Of a DNA stretch of 64,000 nucleotides, positions 15,395-21,484 are shown one piece after another (the stretch's first letter is position 1; the number at the start of each line of letters is the position of its first letter). Where the stretch lies: the NCBI RefSeq assembly GCF_020131355.1, contig NZ_JAHLEL010000057.1, positions 1-64,000 on the forward strand. The letters run 5' to 3'. The translations under genes were made by a program, and so were the position numbers. The notes beneath the pieces were generated by a model, which did not search any database, was not told the DNA's origin, and saw nothing but the letters and a program-made list of their open reading frames with translations. Source of the DNA: Pseudonocardia sp. ICBG1293. GTDB taxonomy: Bacteria > Actinomycetota > Actinomycetes > Mycobacteriales > Pseudonocardiaceae.

Positions 15395-15997
15395 GTGCCC
15401 CAGCGTCATTCCGCTCCGGCGCTCCGCGTCGCCGTCGTGGCCACCACCGCCGCCGCGGCCGCTGTTCTGTCCGTGCTCCCCGCCGCCACCGCGGCCCCCA
15501 CGGACGCCACCGCATCCGCGGCACCCGCCGCGGAGACCGTGACCCGTGACGTCGCCCCGGCCGCGAACGTCCTGCCGGCACTCGGCGCGAACCCGGCCGC
15601 GATGTCGGTCTCGTCCGCCGCGCAGGCCGCAGCCCCGGCCGCACAGGCCGCCGCCGCGCGCAGCGGCGCGATGGCCACCGCGACGGCCCAGCTCGGCAAG
15701 CCCTACCGCTGGGGCGCCACCGGTCCGAGCGCCTTCGACTGATCCGGCCTGGTCAGCTACGCCTTCGGCAAGGCGGGCAAGGACCTGCCCCGCACCAGCC
15801 GGGCCCAGGCCCGGGTGGGCACCGAGGTGTCCAAGTCGAACCTGAAGCCCGGTGACCTGGTGTTCTTCTACAGCCCGGTCAGCCACGTCGGCATCTACAT
15901 CGGTGACGGTCAGATCGTGCACGCCTCCACCAGCGGTCAGCCGGTGAAGATCTCCGACATCGACCGGATGCCGTTCAACTCGGCCCGCCGGGTCTAG
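15395..15997 (+). CDS. Secreted NlpC/P60 peptidase with UGA at the catalytic cysteine codon
   Basis: The frame encodes a 200-residue secreted NlpC/P60 endopeptidase of the kind that cleaves peptidoglycan stems. The GTG at 15395 opens a signal peptide (RVAVVATTAAAAAVLSVLPA, then ATAAP). A low-complexity Ala-rich region follows, and then the NlpC/P60 domain. The catalytic motif reads GPSAFD-UGA-SGLVSYAF. The UGA (15740-15742, codon 116) replaces the Cys of FDCSGLV, a one-base change from UGC. The same frame continues undisturbed to the UAG at 15995, with the catalytic His in VSHVGIYIGD and the third polar residue in QIVHAS. It is either recoded (selenocysteine or cysteine), a nonsense mutant, or a sequencing error. 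A strong terminator follows. Confidence 0.8.
15760..15775 (+). other. Hairpin 17 nt after the UGA, SECIS-like spacing
   Basis: CGCCTT-CGGC-AAGGCG, a perfect 6-bp stem with a 4-nt loop, starts 18 nt downstream of the UGA in nlpC/p60. Its loop has G at the second position, 25 nt after the codon. Bacterial SECIS elements have similar size and spacing, but such hairpins are common by chance at this GC content and the bases are also constrained by the protein. Confidence 0.25.
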
Positions 15998-16015
15998 AGC
16001 CCGCAGCCTTCCGGA

Positions 16016-16054
16016 ACGACCGGCCCCGTCCTCGCGCAGGACGGGGCCGGTCGT
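16016..16054 (+). terminator. Strong terminator after nlpC/p60
   Basis: ACGACCGGCCCCGTCCT-CGCGC-AGGACGGGGCCGGTCGT, a perfect 17-bp stem with a 5-nt loop, 19 nt past the stop. It overlaps the promoter region of the next gene. Confidence 0.85.
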
Positions 16055-16056
16055 CG

Positions 16057-16062
16057 TAGGTT
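16057..16062 (+). promoter_or_regulatory. -10 hexamer of leaderless SDR promoter
   Basis: TAGGTT, then CACCGG (6 nt), then the GTG at 16069. Confidence 0.45.
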
Positions 16063-16068
16063 CACCGG

Positions 16069-16821
16069 GTGACCGCTCCCCGCCGCCCGCTCGCCCTGAT
16101 CACCGGTGCCTCCCGGGGCATCGGCGCCGCCACCGCCCGGCTGCTCGCACCGCGCTACGACCTGGTCCTCGGCGGCCGGGACGAGAAGCAGCTGGAGAGC
16201 CTGGCCGGCGAGCTGACCGAGGCAGGCCCGGTCGCGGTCCGCACCCTGGCGGTGGAGCTCACCGACGACGACGCCCTGGCCACGGCCCTCGACGGCATCG
16301 ACCGGCTGGACGCGCTCGTCCACTCGGCCGGGATCGGCGAGCTGGGCACCGTCGCGCAGACCCCGGCGCAGACCTGGCGCCACCAGTTCGACGTCAACGT
16401 GGTCGCGGTCGCCGAGACGACCCGGCTGCTGCTGCCCGCACTGCGCGCGGCCGGGGCCGACACCGGCGCCGACGTCGTGCTCGTCAACTCCGGCTCCGGG
16501 CTCACCGCCCGCGCGGGCTGGGGCTCCTACGCGGCCAGCAAGTTCGCGCTGCGCGCGTTCGGTGAGGCGCTGCGGGCCGAGGAGCCCGGCCACGGCATCC
16601 GGGTCACCTCCGTGCACCCGGGCCGGGTGGACACCGCGATGCAGGAACGGGTCGTCGCGCACGAGAGGAGCGCAGGCGGAACGAGCACCGGCACAGCAGG
16701 TGGGGAGTACGACGGCTCGCGGTTCCTGCGCCCGGAGTCGGTCGGCGCCGCGATCCTGGCCGCGCTGACCGCGACCCGCGACGCCCACCTCACCGAGATC
16801 GTGGTGCGCCCGCAGGGCTGA
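16069..16821 (+). CDS. SDR family oxidoreductase
   Basis: A 250-aa classical short-chain dehydrogenase/reductase. The Rossmann motif TGASRGIG lies at about 12-19, HSAGIGELG at about 83-91 (variant of NNAG), the active-site Ser in VNSGSGL at about 143-149 and YAASK at about 156-160. The substrate is unknown. The start is a leaderless-type GTG. It converges with the LysR gene and their coding regions overlap by 32 bp at the 3' ends. No neighbour reveals the pathway. Confidence 0.9.
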   Translation: MTAPRRPLALITGASRGIGAATARLLAPRYDLVLGGRDEKQLESLAGELTEAGPVAVRTLAVELTDDDALATALDGIDRLDALVHSAGIGELGTVAQTPAQTWRHQFDVNVVAVAETTRLLLPALRAAGADTGADVVLVNSGSGLTARAGWGSYAASKFALRAFGEALRAEEPGHGIRVTSVHPGRVDTAMQERVVAHERSAGGTSTGTAGGEYDGSRFLRPESVGAAILAALTATRDAHLTEIVVRPQG

Positions 16822-17704
16822 GGGCCGACTGCTCGCGCAGCTCGTCGAGCGCGGCCAGCAGCGGCGGCGCGGCAGCGGCGGCGTCCCGGACCACCGCCAG
16901 GATCGTCCGCACCGGTGTGGGGCGCACGACCGGCACCGCGCAGGTCCCGGCCGGCAGGTCGACGGCCCCGAGCCGGGGGAGCACGGTGACACCGATGCCG
17001 GCGGTGACGAAGGCCAGCGCCGTGCGGTAGTCGTGGGCCTCGACGTGGAACGGGGGGCGGAACCCGGCGGCGGCGCAGGCCTCGACCAGGTTGCGCCGGC
17101 ACCACCCGCGGGCGAAGTCGTTGTCCACCCACCGCTGCCCGGCCAGCTCCCCCAGGTCGACCTGCTCCGCCCCGGCCAGGGGGTGACCGTCGGGCACCAC
17201 CACGACGTAGGGGTCGTCGAGCAGGTGGTGCACCGAGAACCCGGGCCAGGCCTCGAACTCCGGTCGTTCGACGGCGATCTGCAGGTCCGACCGGTCGGCC
17301 GGGTCGTCGGGCAGCCACTCGCGCAGGGCCAGGTCGAGCCGGACACCCGGGAAGCCGCCGGTCAGCCTGCGCACGACCCGCGGCATCCAGGCGGACCCGA
17401 CGGAGGCGAAGTAGGCCACCGACAGCGACCCGGTACGCCCCGTACGCAGGTCCTCGACGAGCACCTGCGCCTCACCGAGCCGGGCGAGTACCGCGTCGGC
17501 CTGTTCGGCCAGCAGCAGCCCGGCCGCGGTCGGCCTCAGCCCGCGGCCCACCCGCTCGAACAGCACCAGACCGGTCTCCCGGGCGAGCGCGGTGACGTGC
17601 TGGCTCACCGCCGACGGCGTGTACCCCAGGTTGGCGGCGGCGGACTGCACCGAACCGCCGGCCACGACCGACCGGAAGATCATCAGGCGATGGGCGTCGA
17701 GCAC
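16790..17704 (-). CDS. LysR family transcriptional regulator
   Basis: A 304-aa LysR regulator. The N-terminal winged helix is clear (MIFRSVVAGGSVQSAAANLG, then YTPSAVSQHVTALARETGLV, LFERVGRGLRPTAAG). The periplasmic-binding-type effector domain follows at about 90-295. The GTG at 17704 is chosen because a TACGGT hexamer sits exactly 6 nt before it. It is divergent from the small ORF and EamA exporter, the usual arrangement in which the regulator controls the transporter. The ligand is unknown. Confidence 0.92.
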   Translation of the reverse strand: MLDAHRLMIFRSVVAGGSVQSAAANLGYTPSAVSQHVTALARETGLVLFERVGRGLRPTAAGLLLAEQADAVLARLGEAQVLVEDLRTGRTGSLSVAYFASVGSAWMPRVVRRLTGGFPGVRLDLALREWLPDDPADRSDLQIAVERPEFEAWPGFSVHHLLDDPYVVVVPDGHPLAGAEQVDLGELAGQRWVDNDFARGWCRRNLVEACAAAGFRPPFHVEAHDYRTALAFVTAGIGVTVLPRLGAVDLPAGTCAVPVVRPTPVRTILAVVRDAAAAAPPLLAALDELREQSALSPAGAPRSR

Positions 17705-17710
17705 GGGACG

Positions 17711-17716
17711 ACCGTA
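17711..17716 (-). promoter_or_regulatory. -10 hexamer of leaderless lysR promoter
   Basis: Minus strand TACGGT, then CGTCCC (6 nt), then the GTG at 17704. Confidence 0.45.
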
Positions 17717-17785
17717 CAGCAGAACTGAATCTAGGAACAGAACATATCGCTGGTGCTGAACCGTGAGCGGTCCGACGATGTCCTC

Positions 17786-17920
17786 ATGACCACCGTGCAC
17801 CTGGGGCTGTTCGCCCTCACCGCGCCCGCCACCCTCGCCGCGCTGTACCGGTTGTTCCGGGAACGACCGCGTCGGTTGCCCGTCCGCACCGGCTACGACA
17901 CCCGCCGGCCCACCCTGTGA
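17786..17920 (+). CDS. Small hypothetical protein coupled to the EamA exporter
   Basis: A 44-codon ORF (MTTVHLGLFALTAPATLAAL, then YRLFRERPRRLPVRTGYDTR, ending RPTL). It has one hydrophobic segment at about 4-22 and a basic tail. Its TGA overlaps the GTG of the EamA gene (GTGA), which suggests translational coupling. No family is recognised. The overlap and divergent position relative to lysR are the main support. Confidence 0.5.
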   Translation: MTTVHLGLFALTAPATLAALYRLFRERPRRLPVRTGYDTRRPTL

Positions 17921-18858
17921 GCGCCGCGACCCGGTCCGGGCTGCTGCCGCTCGCCGCCGCGGCCACCACCGTCGTGCTCTGGGCGTCGGCGTTCGTCGGC
18001 ATCCGCGCCGTCGGTCACGACCTGTCCCCGGGTGCGCTGGCCCTGGGCCGGATGCTGGTCGGGGCCCTGACCCTGACCGCGATCCTGACCGTCGTCCGCG
18101 CACGCAGACGCACCTCCGGCCCACCCCTGCCCCGCGGACGGCTGCTGGCGGCGGTCGTGATCTGGGGCGCGGCCTGGTTCGGCGTCTACAACCTCGCGCT
18201 GAACGCGGCCGAGCGGCACCTCGACGCGGGCACCACCGCGTTGCTGGTGAACGTGGCGCCGGTGGTCGTCGCCGTCCTCGCCGGGCTCCTGCTCGGCGAG
18301 GGCTTCCCGGCACGGCTGCTGGCCGGGATGGGCGTCGCCTTCGTCGGGGTGGTGCTCATCGCGGCGGCGTCGTCGGCCGGGGGCGTCGACCTGTCCGGCG
18401 TCCTGCTCGGGCTGCTCGCCGCGCTGGTCTACGCGGGTGCGGCCGTGGCGCAGAAGCGGCTGCTGCCCCGGGTCGACGCCCTGACGATGACCTGGACGGG
18501 TGCCGTCGCCGGAGCCGTCGCACTGCTGCCGTTCCTGCCGCCGCTGGTCCGCGAGCTCGCCGCCGCGCCGCCGACGGCCACCGCGGGCGTCGTCTACCTG
18601 GGCGTGTTCCCGACCGGAGTCGCGTTCCTGACCTGGGGATTCGCGTTGACCCGGACGACCGCGGGACGGCTGGCCGCCACCACCTACGCGATCCCGCCGC
18701 TGGTGGTCGGACTGTCCTGGGCCCTGCTCGGTGAGGTGCCCGCGCCGGCCGCGCTCGTCGGCGGACTGCTGTGCCTGACCGGTGTCGCCGTCGCCACCCG
18801 GCCGGCCCCGGTCCGGCGCGGGGCATCGTCCGGACGACGGACCCCCGAGGCGGGTCCC
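17917..18858 (+). CDS. EamA/DMT family transporter
   Basis: Drug/metabolite-transporter superfamily exporter with ten hydrophobic segments in two EamA repeats (WASAFVGIRAVGHDLSPGAL in the first, AALVYAGAAVAQKRLLPRVD and GEVPAPAALVGGLLCLTG in the second). The membrane domain ends at about residue 295 (GVAVATRPAPVRRGASS). No stop follows there: the same frame runs on to 19143, overlapping the DUF1707 gene in another frame with an Arg/Gly-rich tail that is clearly a shadow. The end given here is approximate, near the end of the real domain. The substrate is unknown; control by the divergent LysR is likely. Confidence 0.85.
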
Positions 18859-18863
18859 GGCGC

Positions 18864-18869
18864 TACGCT
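18864..18869 (+). promoter_or_regulatory. -10 hexamer before the DUF1707 gene
   Basis: TACGCT, then 8 nt, then the ATG at 18878; no ribosome-binding site. Similar to the leaderless class but 2 nt longer. Confidence 0.4.
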
Positions 18870-18877
18870 CGACGCCC

Positions 18878-19390
18878 ATGGGGGAGCCCGGGGACGACGA
18901 GCGGTTCGTGATGCGGGTGTCGCACGCCGACCGCAGCGAGACCGCGGAACGGCTGAAGCTGGCGCACGACGAGGGCCGGCTGTCGCTGACCGAGTACGAC
19001 GAGCGGTTGCAGCAGGCCTACGCCGCGACCGTCCGCGCGGACCTCGACCGGCTGGTCACCGACCTGCCCCCGGTGGAGCGCACGACGCTGCCGTCGGTGC
19101 GGGCCGAGGCCGCACAGGTGGAGAAGGCCGAGACCCGGCGTGAGCACCTCACCGAGTGGCGCTCGTGGGCGGGCACCTCGGTCGTCCTGACCGGGATCTG
19201 GGTCGTCACCGCGTTCGCGTCGGCCTCCGACGGGGACGGCCTGCCGTTCTTCTGGCCGATCCTCCCGATCGGGATCTGGGGCGCGGTCCTGGTCGCACAG
19301 TTCTTCTTCGGCACCGGTGACGACGAGGACGACGACGAGGACGACGGGGGCGGAGACGGCCGGGAGGCGCGCCGGCGGGAACGCGACTGA
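18878..19390 (+). CDS. DUF1707 and 2TM domain membrane protein
   Basis: A 170-aa protein. Residues about 8-60 form the DUF1707 (SHOCT-like) domain: MRVSHADRSETAERLKLAHD then EGRLSLTEYDERLQQAYAAT. Two transmembrane helices follow at about 93-112 and 122-140 (VLTGIWVVTAFASASDGDGL, FWPILPIGIWGAVLVAQFFF). The tail is an Asp/Glu run. Actinobacteria carry many such proteins of unknown function, probably in membrane signalling or assembly. The ATG at 18878 is preferred over the GTG at 18782 because the conserved domain begins here and a -10 hexamer lies just upstream. Confidence 0.85.
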   Translation: MGEPGDDERFVMRVSHADRSETAERLKLAHDEGRLSLTEYDERLQQAYAATVRADLDRLVTDLPPVERTTLPSVRAEAAQVEKAETRREHLTEWRSWAGTSVVLTGIWVVTAFASASDGDGLPFFWPILPIGIWGAVLVAQFFFGTGDDEDDDEDDGGGDGREARRRERD

Positions 19391-19428
19391 CCGTCCCGCG
19401 ACGGCTGCCGCGTGACCCGGGCCGGGCA

Positions 19429-19434
19429 TAGAGT
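19429..19434 (+). promoter_or_regulatory. -10 hexamer of leaderless UPF0158/MNT promoter
   Basis: TAGAGT, then CGCCCC (6 nt), then the GTG at 19441. Confidence 0.5.
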
Positions 19435-19440
19435 CGCCCC

Positions 19441-20196
19441 GTGCTCGACCCCGCCCGCCTCGACCTGTCCGCACTCGCGGACGCGCTCGAGGACCGCACC
19501 CCCGGGCTCACCTGGTACCTCGACCCGGCCGACGCCGAGGTGCACGGCCTGTCCGACGGCGACCGGCCCGGCCCGGACTGGGTGGAGATCCGGCCGGTGA
19601 CCACCCGGGAGTCCTACCGGGACATGTCCGACTTCACCGCGGGGGTGCAGCACCGGCGCGCCGCGGCGCTGCTGGACCGCGCCATCGTCGGGCGGGGCGC
19701 GTTCCGCCGGTTCAAGAACACCCTGTTCGAGTTCCCCGAGGTCCGCGACCAGTGGTACCGGTTCCGCGACGCCCGTTCCCGCAGGCGCGCGGCGGACTGG
19801 CTGGTCGCGGCCGGGCTGATCGACCCCGAGGACGGCGAGCGGCTGCGTGCCCGCCACCCCGATCCGGACCCGTCCAACGACGACGTGCCCGCCGCCGTCG
19901 CCGACGACCTCGCCGTGCTCTACGGCCCCCGGTTGCGACAGGTGCTGCTCTTCGGGTCCTGGGCCAGCGGCGAGGGTTCGGTCGAGTCCGCGATCGACCT
20001 GCTCGTCGTGCTCGACGACGACGGGTTCCCGATCCTGCCCTGGGAGGAGGTCCGCGCGATGGACGACGTGCTGTGGCAGCACACCCGGCGGACCGGGCTG
20101 ACGATCAGCGTGCTCCCGGTCGGCCAGGGCGAGCTCGTGCGGGCGAACGACCCGACCGTCGTGCGTGCCCGCGTCGAGGCGGTGCGGGTCCGGTGA
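19441..20196 (+). CDS. UPF0158 domain fused to degenerate MNT-type nucleotidyltransferase
   Basis: A 251-aa two-domain protein. Residues 1 to about 135 match UPF0158 (RLDLSALADALEDRTPGLTW, then FRRFKNTLFEFPEVRDQWYR). Residues about 155-251 are a minimal nucleotidyltransferase (VLLFGSWASGEGSVESAIDL). In active MntA proteins the core is GS-x10-DxD plus a later Asp. Here GS is kept, but the first Asp is Ala (AID) and the later strand reads LTISVLPV without the Asp, so catalysis is doubtful. The stop overlaps the start of the next gene, a HEPN protein (GTGA). The pair has the layout of a MNT/HEPN toxin-antitoxin module, with this gene as antitoxin (inference). Confidence 0.8.
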   Translation: MLDPARLDLSALADALEDRTPGLTWYLDPADAEVHGLSDGDRPGPDWVEIRPVTTRESYRDMSDFTAGVQHRRAAALLDRAIVGRGAFRRFKNTLFEFPEVRDQWYRFRDARSRRRAADWLVAAGLIDPEDGERLRARHPDPDPSNDDVPAAVADDLAVLYGPRLRQVLLFGSWASGEGSVESAIDLLVVLDDDGFPILPWEEVRAMDDVLWQHTRRTGLTISVLPVGQGELVRANDPTVVRARVEAVRVR

Positions 20197-20648
20197 CGCG
20201 GCGGGTGCACGGCGGGCTCGCCCGGGCCCGGGTCGAGCTGGGCGGGGCCCGGGTGCTGGCGGAGAACGGCTTCGGCGACGCCGCCGTCTCCCGCGCCTTC
20301 CACGCCGCGTTCCGCGCCGCCGAGACCGCGCTGCTGGTGCTGGGGGAGACCCGTGCCGAACACTCCGAGGTGGTGAGCGCGTTCGTCCGCCGGGTGGTGC
20401 GGGAGCGGTCGCTGGACCCGCGGGCCGGACGGCTCCTGCGGTCGCTCTACAACCGCCGGGCGCTCGCCGACCACTCGGACGTCACCGCACCGGCGGCGGA
20501 GGCCCGCGCGGCCCTCGACGACGCCGCGTTCGTCGTCGACGCCGTGGAGGCCTGGCTCGCCGAGCCCGCCCTGTCCGGCCCGCCGGACCCCGGGAACGGG
20601 GCGACCCGGCGGCCGGAGAAGCCGCTCCGACGCGGCCCGCGCACCTGA
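20193..20648 (+). CDS. HEPN domain protein
   Basis: A 151-aa HEPN protein of the COG1895 type: ENGFGDAAVSRAFHAAFRAA then ETALLVLGETRAEHSEVVSA, followed by LLRSLYNRRALADHSDV. The R-x4-H motif (R-ALAD-H, about residues 89-94) is the RNase-type active site of HEPN toxins. The GTG start overlaps the UPF0158/MNT stop, so translation is probably coupled. A Pro/Arg-rich tail of about 25 residues follows. It is possibly the toxin half of a two-gene module, though HEPN partners of nucleotidyltransferases also occur in other roles. Confidence 0.78.
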   Translation: MTRRVHGGLARARVELGGARVLAENGFGDAAVSRAFHAAFRAAETALLVLGETRAEHSEVVSAFVRRVVRERSLDPRAGRLLRSLYNRRALADHSDVTAPAAEARAALDDAAFVVDAVEAWLAEPALSGPPDPGNGATRRPEKPLRRGPRT

Positions 20649-20679
20649 CCGTCGGGCTTCCCCGGGGCCGCCGGCGGGG

Positions 20680-21438
20680 TCAGAAGAAGTCCCCGCCGAA
20701 GTCCGAGTCGTTGCCGAACAGGCCACCGCCGTCGAACCCGCCCTGGTCGGCGCCGTCGACGCCACCGGGGTCGAGGCCGGGGTCGTCGAGCGCGGCGCCG
20801 TCGGCGAACCCGTCGGCGTAGGCCGCCTGGTCGGCACCGGCCATCCCGCTGAACAGCGAGGTGAACAGCAGCGCCGAACCGACCCCCCAGGCCCCGGCGA
20901 CCAGCGCGGGCTTCCACCAGGGCTCGGAGTACCAGCCGCGCGGCACCGGGCGCCCGGCGACGGTCCCACCGGGGTAGTAGTGGCTGTTCCGGCCGGTCGG
21001 TCGCGGCGACGCGCCGAGGGTGCGGCCCTCCACCTCGACCTCGCGGTCCTCGGTCACCTCACCGGCGCGGGACTGGCCGGGCAGCGGCGGCAGCTCGGGG
21101 CCGGGGTCCATGCCCATCGCGGTGCGCGCGGCGCGCACGTAGTAGAGACCCTCGTAGGCGGTCTCGGTGACCTGCCTGCACTGCGCGGCCGTGCGCGCCT
21201 GCTCCATCTGCGAGCCCGCGGCGGTGTAGCGCTCGGCGGCGTCGGCCAGTGCCTGGCGGCTCGGGTCGTCGGTCCCGGTCAGGGCCAGTACCTGGCCGCC
21301 GAGGCGTTCCACCCAGCGCCGGGCGTCGGCCTGGGCGTCGGCGAGCGCCGCGGCCGTGTCGGCGTTGTGCCGTCGCACCAGCCAGACGACGGCCGCGACC
21401 ACGGCCAGGACGACGATCAGGGTCAGCAGTGTGCTCAT
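20680..21438 (-). CDS. Membrane-anchored hypothetical protein downstream of leuS
   Basis: A 252-aa protein with an N-terminal transmembrane helix (TLLTLIVVLAVVAAVVWLVR, residues about 3-22) and an alpha-helical segment to about 105 containing GQVLALTGTDDPSRQALADA. A YYPGGTVAGRPVPRGWYSEP motif follows, then a second helix (about 175-195), and the C-terminus is Gly/Asp/Phe-rich. The helical part recalls DUF1542-type membrane proteins of actinobacteria, but the family call is tentative. The ribosome-binding site AGGAGG lies inside the hairpin that follows leuS, so leuS termination and this gene's translation may interact. Confidence 0.75.
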   Translation of the reverse strand: MSTLLTLIVVLAVVAAVVWLVRRHNADTAAALADAQADARRWVERLGGQVLALTGTDDPSRQALADAAERYTAAGSQMEQARTAAQCRQVTETAYEGLYYVRAARTAMGMDPGPELPPLPGQSRAGEVTEDREVEVEGRTLGASPRPTGRNSHYYPGGTVAGRPVPRGWYSEPWWKPALVAGAWGVGSALLFTSLFSGMAGADQAAYADGFADGAALDDPGLDPGGVDGADQGGFDGGGLFGNDSDFGGDFF

Positions 21439-21442
21439 GGCG

Positions 21443-21473
21443 GGCCTCCTGCCCGTCCAACGGGCAGGAGGCC
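21443..21473 (-). terminator. Hairpin between leuS and the next gene, containing its ribosome-binding site
   Basis: GGCCTCCTGCCCG-TCCAA-CGGGCAGGAGGCC, a perfect 13-bp stem 12 bp after the leuS stop. Its minus-strand copy includes the GCAGGAGGC ribosome-binding site of the downstream gene, so folding would both terminate or attenuate transcription and mask translation. Confidence 0.7.
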
Positions 21474-21484
21474 GGCTGCGTTCC

